A stretch of DNA of 36,232 nucleotides. It comes from CAZMXS01 sp964570325 (GTDB lineage: Bacteria > Verrucomicrobiota > Kiritimatiellia > CAIQIC01 > CAZMXS01). The DNA is taken from assembly GCA_964570325.1 (NCBI GenBank), contig CAZMXS010000050.1, forward strand, positions 1 to 36,232. Direction: 5' to 3'. Each line of letters opens with the position of its first letter. The first letter of the stretch is position 1. The position numbers and the translations under genes were made by a program. This document shows, one piece after another, positions 15,401 to 24,000 of the stretch. Below the pieces are notes generated by a model that was given only the letters and a program-made list of their open reading frames with translations, did no database searches and was not told where the DNA came from.

Positions 15401-17066
15401 CCGCGACCCCGTCGCCGCCAACGCCCGCAGCGGCGGGGCATGCCTGCAAATGCACGGCGCATATGACGGCGCCCGCAACCAGTCGGGTATTTTTCAAAGC
15501 ATTCCCGCCAAAGCGGGGGAGCTTTGGGATGCGCGGGTCTGGGCGCGCAACCGGCCGGGCGACGGGTTGACCGGCAGCAACACCGTGACGCTCAAGCTCG
15601 AGTTTATTGACCAATGGAACAATCTCATCCAGGTCAAAACCCAGCTCATCCTGCGGGCCGGTTCCCCGACTAATTACCAGGAATTCGCGCTGCGCGACCG
15701 CGCGCCCTGGGGCACGCGCCTGGCGCGCGGAGTCATCCAGATCGAACAGGTGGACTACGCAGGCGGTTCAATTAACCTCGACGATGCCGGCTTGCATGTG
15801 ATTACCGCCGCGGAGGGCGCCGATCTGGCCAACGGCAACCTGGAGCACTTCACCGGCCCCAATTTCCTGAACTGGACAGCCTACGGCAATGGCATCACCA
15901 ATGTGATCCGGGATCCGCAGACGAACGCCATGGACGGGGTTGGCGCGCTGCAGATTTGGGGCGAGTATTCCGGCTCGCCGGCCTTCGCGGGCCTGTATCA
16001 GGGCGTGCCGGCGCAGCAAGGTCAGTTGTGGCGGGCCACCTGCTGGGCCCGGAATCGTCCCGGCGATAAATTGCAGGGCGCCAACCAGGCGCGGCTGAAG
16101 CTGGATTTTGTAAACAGTGCGGGGGGGCTGATCGGCCAGTATGTCATGCCGGTGGTGGATGCCGCATCGCCGACGAATTATCGCCAGCATACGCTGATCG
16201 CGCCCGCCCCGGCGGACTGCGCGGAGGTGCGCGTCGTTCTCGAGATCATGCAGGTGGGCTACCAGGGCGGTTCGGCCAACTTTGATAATATCGCGCTAGA
16301 TGTATTGCCGGCCCTGGCCGGCACGCAGGCCCTCGCGCGGGTGATGCTGGCGGGCCCGCAGTATCCCGGCAACCTGGATGCAGTCTGCTTTACCAATGAC
16401 CTGGTGTTGCACAGCACGGCGCAACTCAACCTGGAAATCGGCGGCACCAATAACAACGCGCGCTGGGACCGCCTGCTAGCCGGCGGGAATTGCACCTTGG
16501 GCGGGACGCTAGTGGTCAGCTTGGCGTCGGCCTTCGCCACTTACGTTCCGCGGGTGGGCGAGCATCTCGAGATTATCCGGGCGACCAATGTCGCCGCGGC
16601 ATTCAGCGCGTTCAACGGACCGGCCGGCGAAGGCGGCAGCGCCGCGCTCAACCTGGAGGTCACGGCGACCAACGTCAGCGTGGTCGTGGTTCGTGAACTG
16701 GATTCCGACGGGGATGGCCTGCCTGACTATTGGGAGCAGGCGCACTTCGGGTCGCTGCTGGGCGCGAGCGCGGCGCTCGACGCGGACGGCGATGCCTTTA
16801 ACAACCTGGGTGAATACATCAGCGGCACGCAGCCGACCAGCGGTGCGTCATTCTTTCAAGTGGAGCCGGCGGGCGCGGCCCGCGTATTGCGGTGGAACGC
16901 TGTCTCCGACCGGTTGTACACAGTTTACTGCAGCACCAACTTGCTGTATCCGGGCTGGGAGGCGCTGGCCACCAATCTGCCGGCCACGCCGGCGCTCAAT
17001 ACCTTCACGGACAGTGTCCATAACAGTTACCCCGTCTTCTACCGGATCAAAGTGCGGCGGCCGTGA
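12495..17066 (+). CDS. Secreted GH16 beta-glucanase with six tandem beta-sandwich repeats
   Basis: A 1523-residue secreted enzyme. A signal peptide (1-27) precedes a GH16 catalytic domain (about 28-265). The retaining active site is EIDVME, with nucleophile E145, D147 and acid/base E150, preceded by GTGLWPAHWML as in laminarinases. Endo-beta-1,3-glucanase is the likeliest activity; other GH16 activities cannot be excluded. Six repeats of about 165-170 residues follow (starting near 267, 434, 599, 768, 939 and 1109). Each opens with a LLNGGFE-like motif and contains NRPGDxLQGxN and LKLEF, resembling CBM4/9-type carbohydrate-binding folds. Residues about 1276-1400 form a beta-rich linker. A Ca-binding-like DSDGDGLPDYWE (from 1403) and a C-terminal tail of about 75 residues follow. 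The start is TTG with a strong ribosome-binding site. Confidence 0.9.
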   Translation: MRSRCSSRCTWLAVGLIAWLPAPMLSADTSLNRLGWDMTFCDDFDGTNINYSKWNVNNYGTPANNELQAYTPDCVYVENSVLVLKSDRNYDPGKYWGREFISGKVDTAGHFAQKYGFWEVRALLPSGTGLWPAHWMLSYSGWPPEIDVMEMIGSVPNLIRMSVHWGPLPAGCVYPWDCGHTAGGDYWNGDMTWDYHTFAVEWDWWGAKFYIDGIERVGCYSGTPNEPMFFILNTAVGGNWPGYPYGTSFPRYHCIDYLHVWQRCNGRTLLNGGFEEVDNDRIYDWNTYDNGNVVRDPVSGNARSGGTAVKLYGRFTGVENWSGLYQDIYAGAGEMVEGSCWIMNRPGDTLQGSNTVQVKLEFLDSGLNPLSRHIFTAADSNSPTTYRQVQIREVAPANTARARLVCELTQRGDAAGAIDLDDAALTFVTPFTYRTLLNPGFESVYGNDFAVWHEINGNQIPETLTNNLYEGAKAIRFLEGSDGTGGVSMVYQDIPTREGESWTATVHARNRDGEPLTGSSYGFLRLEFSDENGAVLATNDLVTVTAAGPAGYSNFLLTGMAPAGAAFARILVGLIRDGVGGGSMVCDLADLTSLSSNATQLINRDFEMFDGTNYLSWTWYSGVPWNTQNDTANGRSGTNAVWLFGQFTGMSASNYSGIFQDLPAAQGEVWEASVWAQNRPGDALQGQNRGRLKLEFLDAAFTRIDYDQFSMITSNSPQYYEQVVIRRVAPTNTAYARIVCELKQINNANGSVNFDDADLRQLTVQDDRTLLNGGFEVGEESKFLNWSEYGNVLPNIVHEDVATNILEGAEALKIFGQFSGWPNKSGVFQDVPVTAGETWLASVWAKNRRGDALQGANTARLKLEFVSAVGERLETNALTILDAAAPDDQWRYFVIRQQAPYGAARARIVLEMNQFADAGGAVNFDNAALRLVTDSDPERALIDGGFEQGVQDEMGSWDRYGYAGVTNIFRDPVAANARSGGACLQMHGAYDGARNQSGIFQSIPAKAGELWDARVWARNRPGDGLTGSNTVTLKLEFIDQWNNLIQVKTQLILRAGSPTNYQEFALRDRAPWGTRLARGVIQIEQVDYAGGSINLDDAGLHVITAAEGADLANGNLEHFTGPNFLNWTAYGNGITNVIRDPQTNAMDGVGALQIWGEYSGSPAFAGLYQGVPAQQGQLWRATCWARNRPGDKLQGANQARLKLDFVNSAGGLIGQYVMPVVDAASPTNYRQHTLIAPAPADCAEVRVVLEIMQVGYQGGSANFDNIALDVLPALAGTQALARVMLAGPQYPGNLDAVCFTNDLVLHSTAQLNLEIGGTNNNARWDRLLAGGNCTLGGTLVVSLASAFATYVPRVGEHLEIIRATNVAAAFSAFNGPAGEGGSAALNLEVTATNVSVVVVRELDSDGDGLPDYWEQAHFGSLLGASAALDADGDAFNNLGEYISGTQPTSGASFFQVEPAGAARVLRWNAVSDRLYTVYCSTNLLYPGWEALATNLPATPALNTFTDSVHNSYPVFYRIKVRRP
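13293..16319 (+). repeat. Six tandem protein-level repeats in the GH16 enzyme
   Basis: The units begin near 13293, 13794, 14289, 14796, 15309 and 15819 and are about 500 bases each. Each encodes the same order of motifs: (L)LNGGFE, a W-x-Y stretch, SGIFQDIPA, WxRNRPGDxLQGxN, LKLEF, SPTNY and a closing G(G/A)(A/S)xNxDDA. Unit 2 is the most diverged (NRDGEPLTGSS). The units differ clearly at DNA level, so this is old duplication and not assembly repetition. Confidence 0.85.
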
Positions 17067-17083
17067 CGCCCGGCTGGCGCGGC

Positions 17084-17716
17084 TCAAATGGCCCGGGCAT
17101 TGAAGATGCGGTCGCCGGCATCGCCCAAGCCCGGGAGGATGAAGGCCTGATCGTTCAAGCCGGCATCAATCGCGCCGACATAGATCTGGGTTTCGGGAAA
17201 CTTCCGCAGCACTTTTTCCAGCCCCTCCGGCGCGGCGATCATGGCCAGGAGCTTGGTGGACCGGGCGCCCCAATCGCGGATGGCGGCCAGCGCGGCGAGG
17301 GCCGATCCGCCGGTGGCAAGCATGGGATCGAGGATGAGCGCGACATCCACGGGGTTGGCGGGGGAGAGTTTCTTGTAGTATTCGACCGGTAACTTGGTTT
17401 TTTCGTCGCGGTAAAAGCCCAGATGCCAGACTTCGGCCTCCGGGATCAGGTCCAGGACGGGTTCCACCATGCCCAGTCCGGCGCGCAGGATGGGGATCAG
17501 GCCGATGCGTTGGCGCAGGATCTGGCACCGGGCCGTGGCCAGCGGGGTGGACACGGTCGCGGGAACCAGTTGCAGGTCCTGGGTGGCCTCGTAGGCCAGC
17601 AGGGCGGCAAGGCGGTTGACCAATCGGCGGAATTCCGCGGACGGGGTGTCGCGGTCCCGCAGGCGGGCCAGGTGGTGCTGAACCAGCGGATGCTTGATCT
17701 CAAACACGTTTTTCAC
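17084..17716 (-). CDS. upp: Uracil phosphoribosyltransferase
   Basis: A 210-residue cytoplasmic salvage enzyme making UMP from uracil and PRPP. The PRPP-binding motif ILDPMLATGGSA and the uracil-binding C-terminal block ILPGLGDAGDRIF are both present, as is IPILRAGLGM. The start is GTG at 17714-17716: AAGGAGG sits 7 bases upstream, and the protein then begins VKNVFEIKHPLVQHHL, matching the usual UPP N-terminus (KxVEVKHPLVKHKL). A longer in-frame start at 17764 is less likely. It converges with the GH16 gene, with only 17 bases between the stops. A TATAAC (17767-17772) upstream may be its -10. Confidence 0.96.
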   Translation of the reverse strand: MKNVFEIKHPLVQHHLARLRDRDTPSAEFRRLVNRLAALLAYEATQDLQLVPATVSTPLATARCQILRQRIGLIPILRAGLGMVEPVLDLIPEAEVWHLGFYRDEKTKLPVEYYKKLSPANPVDVALILDPMLATGGSALAALAAIRDWGARSTKLLAMIAAPEGLEKVLRKFPETQIYVGAIDAGLNDQAFILPGLGDAGDRIFNARAI

Positions 17717-17938
17717 GTGAACGCCTCCTTGTTCGGGCCGGTCAAAAACAAACGGCAACCACATCCGTTATACATGGGCAGGGGTGACCACGGGAAGCTT
17801 GCAAACGCCGGAAACGCGCCAAAAAAAGTGTCGGGGTGCGCGGGTTGACTGGACTCGAAACTTGAACATCCCGGTGGGTGAAATAGTCTTTAATAATGAA
17901 AGGATTTGACGGAGCCCGCAGGTCAGGGTAAGTAATCA

Positions 17939-17952
17939 GTAAAGCGTTTTAC
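17939..17952. promoter_or_regulatory. LacI-type operator-like palindrome before the GH13/GH57 gene
   Basis: GTAAAGCGTTTTAC has perfect 5-base arms, GTAAA and TTTAC, around a GCGT centre. This is close to the symmetric sites of LacI-family sugar regulators. It lies 70 bases before the ATG at 18023 of a starch-degrading enzyme and just after a TTGACG (17906-17911), where a repressor would block transcription. The regulator gene is not in the window. Nothing else is recognised in 17773-17905. Confidence 0.35.
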
Positions 17953-18022
17953 CCGCGGGGCGGTATGCGGTGTGTTTTCTGTTGTTTATTGCGGCGTTAA
18001 TCATTCCGATTGCGAGGGCGCC

Positions 18023-21000
18023 ATGAGTGCTGTGATTCGAGTGCGAAGGCTCACCTGGACGGCGGCGGTTCTGCTCCTGTGCGCATGGCCGGCGGCGGCG
18101 CCCGCCGAGGTGATCCTGCAGTTCTTCAACAACACGTGGAACGAGATCACCGAGAAAATCCCCGAGCTGGCCGAGGTCGGTTATGGCGCGCTCTGGCTGC
18201 CGCCCCCGCAGAAGGCCAGCGGCGGGCTCTCCGTTGGCTACGATCTCTGGGATCCCTTCGATCTCGGCAGCAAGGACCAACGCAGCTCGGTCAAAACCCG
18301 CTACGGCACCGAGGCGGAGCTTTTGCGCCTGATCGAGACCGCGCACCGCCACGGCATGCGCGTGTACTTCGACAATATCATGAACCACCGCGCGTTTGAT
18401 ATTCCCGGTTACAACGAGAATACCCCGGTGGACATCTACCCGGGCATGCTCCCCGAGGATTTTCACTTGCGCACGACCGAGGACGGCTTTTTCCGCAAGT
18501 GGGATAACACCGTCAACTGGGGCAGCACCTGGGAAGTTCAGTACCAGAACCTCTCCGATCTGATTGACATCGCCCATGAGACACCCAACGGCAATTTCGG
18601 ACCCAACCTGGGCGACTCGCACCCCAAGATCTCCTTTCTGCGCCACCCAGCCAATCCCGAATACTACGATTGGCATCCCACCCTCGGCCACGTCGGTTTC
18701 TACAGCACCAATATCACCACCAATACGCTGGCCTCCGACTACTACAAAGAAGATGTGGGCGGCTACCTCTGCCGCAGCGTGCGCTGGCTGGTGGATCGGA
18801 CGAAAGTGGACGGCCTGCGCCTCGACGCCGTCAAGCACGTGCCCGCCTGGTTTTTTGGCGACCAGGACTCCGTCAACAAGGACGCCAGCGAGGCCGGCTA
18901 TTGTGGCCAGGCCCAGTGGATGTTCGACCGCTGCCGCGGGTTCCAGGACACCAACAACCTGCGCGATACGGTCTTCGACACGGAAAAGAGCTGGGGCCGC
19001 GATGACTTGATGATGTTCGGCGAGCACATGGGCGAACCTCCGCCCTATAACGAATACTGGGCCGCCGGCATGCGCCTGCTTGACGCGCGCACGCACCAGA
19101 CCCTCAACGACCGACTGTGCAATGCGGGCGGCCTTTACGGCCTGGACACGGCCGACTACATCTCCGGTTTCCAAATGGGCGCCAGCCTCGGGGTCTACTA
19201 TGCCAAGAGCCATGATGACAACGTCGCCTACAACGAACATCTGCATAACGCCATCAATCTGACTCGCGCCGGTTTGCCCGACATCTACACCGACGGCAAC
19301 CGGCACGCGGAAACGCTGGGCCAGAGCGGCGGCGCCTTCCCGCGACATGCGAACACGCAGTACCTCGGCCAATGGGGTGACAACCGGATTCCAAACCTGG
19401 TCTATATCCACAACCAGTTTGCCCGCGGCTATCAGCGCAGCGTCTGGGCAGATGGCGATGTCCTGGCGTATGAGCGCATTGACAAGCGCGTCAACCCCGC
19501 CATGAGCGACGCCGCCGGCTGCACGATGTTGGTGATGATCAATGACAATACCTCCGCCGGCGCTTCGCGTGACGTGCGCGGCAATATCAGCTTTCCGCAC
19601 AGCGGCGGCACGACCAATGACGCCTATCTCTACAACTACTCCAGCTATGGCGGCGGCTTCTACACCTACGCCTCGGCGCTCGACGGCGTCATTATCCCCG
19701 CCTCCGGCTACTTTGTCTTCTCCTACCGCAGCCCCGAGGAGTCGTCCCTGTGGCAGGGCGGGGGCGGCAAGCCGATTACGATCTATGAGGGCAACGGGCA
19801 GCCCGCCGGCTGGGTCTCCTACGTCCGCCGCGACGGCCCGGACGGCGATCCCGGTTTCAACCCCTATGGCGTCAGCGATCCCAACAATGGCGATTATGCC
19901 TACACTTACTATGTGCCGCGCGTCACCTCCCCGACCAATCTGCGCTTCACCGCGCGCGTGGACGGTTCCGCGATCAACACGTTGTTCAAACTGGACGGCG
20001 GCATGCAATTGAATACGGCATTTCACTCCAGCGGCGACCCGCGCGACTACCCGCCCGGCAACGAGGGTGGCTACGACGTGTTCCTCGGCTATGAGCAGGC
20101 GGCCTTTGTCAGCCGCATCGGCCCCGAGAAGTTCGGCGCGGTGGACAGCGCGCGCAACCAGATCGGATCCGCCGGGGCCGAGACCTACATCTTCACCGTG
20201 GGCACAGCCGGCTTCGCGACGAATCACTGCACGCGCACCAACGACTGGAGCGGCAGCGAGACCGCCAAGTTCGTTTACCACGACCCCACCGCCACCACCG
20301 ATTATGGCTATTCCCAGTTCTGGCCGCCGCCGCAGAGCGCCGCCGACGCGAACATCTACTTCTGGGTCAAGACGGGCAACAAGGACCAGTGCAACCGGGT
20401 CTACATTTATTACACCACCGATGGCGCGTCCTGGCCGGAAGGCGCGGGCGGGCAGGGCGTCGGCAACACCAAGGTGGTTGAGCTGTACTGGCAGACCAAT
20501 AAAGTGGACGGCAGCGAAACCAATGACTGGTGGGGCGAGAATTACATTCCGGCGCAGCCGGCCGGCACGGTCGTCCGTTACAAGATTGGCGCCTGTAAAC
20601 AGCAGGGGTTCGCCGGCGCGCCGTGGTATGTGCCGTTCCCGAAGGGCGCGACCGAGGTCTCCCAGAAAACGCGGATGATGGGCACTTGGACCGTTAGCAA
20701 CATCCATCCGCGCTCGATCGTTTACCGGCCGCACAACGACTGGGGGCTGACGTCCACCGGTCTGGTCGAGGGCTTCCACGTCATCAGCGCGCGCGTGTTT
20801 CTCGAGCGCGACAACCAGACGCCGATCTACAACACATTCATCCAGCCCTTTTACCTCGATACGATCGCGCCGACCGGCGTGGTGCTCTACCCGGCCGAGA
20901 ACGATGGCCTTTACCAGAACGAGTACGGCGCGGTGGTCCGCGTGGACCCGACCGTCCAGCAGGTCTGGTACAACATCACGGATAACAACCCGGCCAACGA

Positions 21001-24000
21001 CGACGCGGCCACCTCCAACTACTATGGCAACGGCACCAATGCCGCCGGCCAGACTTCCTGGGCGCCGGCCTACAAGGTCACGCCGACGTTGAGTATTTCC
21101 AATGCATTTCCCGACGAGTGGCGCTTTACGATCAAGAACATCCCGACCAGCGGCACGGCGGTCGTTCGCGTGCGCCTGTGCGAGCTTTCCTCATCCACCA
21201 ACATGGCCTACAGCGATGCCGACGGCCATTACACCACGCTTACGCGCAATGTCTGGCCGCATGGGCCGGACACCCTCTTCGAGTTCGGCTGGCCGACGGC
21301 CGGCGGGACAATGGTCGAGCCGGGCTGGAGCGTCTGGGTCCGTTTCAGCAAGTCGCTGGGCGATCCCTTCGGCGATGACGCCCTGCGCGACCGGTTCACG
21401 ATCAAGATCAACGACGTCACCCAGGGCAAGACCAACTACGTCGTCACCCGCGAGTACGAGTCCGGTCTGGGCAAGATCGCCTATGCGCTGCCGGAGTTGT
21501 TCAACGGCGATACGAACTTCCTGCACCACATCAGCGTCAGCTTCCTCGACAACGGCAGTGTTACGCACACCGCCGACCAGTATGTGCGGACCAAGGCGGC
21601 GTCGGCCGGGCCGCTGGTGCAGATCACCGACCCGCCGGAGTATGATTCCGATGGCCAGCCCTTCAAGATTGTCCTGCCCGACGTCGCCGCGCCCTCCTCC
21701 ACGCAGCGCCAGTACCAGATCCGAGTTGAGACCGATCTGGCGGCCCAGAACTGCTGGATCCACTTCACCAACCACGGCCTGGGCTACACCTTCCGTCCCC
21801 CCGCGGTCACCAATCTGCTCACCGGCACCGTGGCCGTTGCCAGCGGCACCAATCTGGTCATCGGCACCGGCACGCTGTTTGACTCGCAAGTCGGCTCCGG
21901 CAGTCAGTTGCTGATTGCGTCCAACCGCGTGAATGTGGCGAGCGTCCTCTCCAGCACCACCTTGCTGCTCAACGCGAACTGGCCGGGCGCGCCGGCCTCC
22001 GGCCTGGCCGCGAATCGGATCAGCGGCAACCCGTGGGCCTCCGGCAGCAAGCAATACTGGACCTTCTTCTGGACCAATATGACCGCGGGCTACTTCACGT
22101 TCCGCGCCAATGTGGACACCAACAGCGCCGCCGGTTCGACCGTCCACGCCTACGCGTCGCGCAGCGTCACCGTTCTCTTCCGCGAGATGGTCACCGCCAA
22201 TACCAACGACTATGACGACGATGACGACGGCCTCTATGATACCATGGAGTCCAGCCCGACCAATCTGCCGGCCACCAACCCGGAAACCTGGAACAACGGC
22301 GACGTCCATATCTGGTACATCTACGGCAAAACCGATCCGCTGCTGCCCGACACCGACGGCGACGGGCTGCCCGACGGCCTCGAGAGCGGCTGGCGCGGCC
22401 CGATTGATACCGCGCAGACTCTGACCAATGTGGACTTGAACGGCGACGGCTATCCGAACTTCATCGGCGACCGCGACCCGCCGTTCTACAACACCGTTCC
22501 CGACAACTCCGGCGTGCCCGGCTACAACTTCAATGACTCGCGGACCAAGCTGATCGCCGGCAGCATGACCGACCCGAACAACTCGGACACGGATTATGAC
22601 GGTCTGCCGGACGCGGTCGAGGACGCCAACCGCAACGGCTGGGTGGACGGCGACGGCAGCGCCCTGGCGCCGAACCAGGATAAATCCACGCGCGCGAGCT
22701 GGCCGGATGGTGTCTGGGACAGCGCCTGGGTGGAAACCGATCCGAACAACTCGGACACCGATCGTGACGGCGCCAGCGACGGCTACGGCGAGGACACCAA
22801 CTTCAACGGCCGAATCGAGGGCGACGCCAACTCGAACCGCGTCTACGACGCCGGCGAGGCGTGGAGCGAAACCAACCCGCTCGACCCGGACACGGACGAT
22901 GACGGGCTGCCGGACGGCTGGGAGAAACAGTACGGCCTCGACCCGCTCGATAACGGCACCAACAGCCTGCGCACCGCCGCGCCGGGCGACGGCAACGCCG
23001 ACCACGGCGCGCAGGGTAATCCGGACGGCGACTACTACGTGGTTGGCGGCGTGACCAACCCGCTGACCAACATCATGGAATACCAGAACGGCACCAATCC
23101 CCGGTGGTTCGACTCGGTCGAGCCGCCGCCGCCGGGCGCGGTCACGATTGGCCCCGGCCCGGTGCTCGCGGTTGTGGACGGCGTGACCAACTACCAGGAG
23201 TTCATGGACTGGAGTTGGAGCGACCTGAAGGTTCTCGATGAGTTCGAGGGCGAAGGCTACAACAATCAGGGCGGCGACGTTTATCCGGCCTATGTCTGGA
23301 ACGGCAGCAGTTGGGTCCTCGACGGCTACGATTCCTCGCGCGACATGGTCGCCTTCTACGCCCATGACGGCGGCGACGACGGCTATTACTACTTCCGCGT
23401 GGACTTCCAGGATCTGCAGCCCTATGCCGAGGAAGGGTTCCTGGATATTTATGTGGTGATTGACACCGGTAATCCGAACAGTGGCGAGGTCGCCCTGCCC
23501 GACGACGTGGACCTGACCACCAGCAACAAGTGGGAGGCGGTGGTCGCGGTTTACCAGTCCAACCAAGGCCGGGTTTATGTGGACACCGACCGCGGCCATA
23601 ATTCCACGGCCGAGGGCGACGGCAGCCACCTGACCGACTTTGGCGTCGAGGCGCGCGACCAGAACGCGGCCAATGGATTTGGGCTGGCCTACTTCAACGC
23701 CGCGCTGGACGCGGTCGAGTTCTCGATCAAACGCCAGGCGCTGATTGACGCCGGCTGGGTGCCCGGCCAGCCGCTGAACTTCCAGTGTTTTACCACCAAG
23801 GACGGCACCTGCAATACCTGCAACGGCGGCAAGCCCGGCGCCGGCGATATCGGCGGGCGCAATGACGTCCGCGACACGATCTACAACGATGATGTGGCGG
23901 AGGATTACTGGGAATCCCAGCAGGGCATCCGCAATGTGCTCAGCTCCTGGTGGTCGAGCGAGAACCAGGGCGGCCGCGTCAAACTGGCCCTGCTCATCCA

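Noticed and set aside
17936..20779. A 947-codon open frame on the minus strand opposite the GH13 domain
   Set aside because: The plus strand has catalytic motifs, a signal peptide and a ribosome-binding site. The antisense translation is low-complexity Val/Ala/Gly/Arg text typical of shadow frames in GC-rich DNA.
22347..22960. Possible tandem DNA repeat in the DxDGDG region
   Set aside because: Repetition is at the protein motif level (Ca-binding linkers) with irregular spacing, not a DNA tandem repeat.
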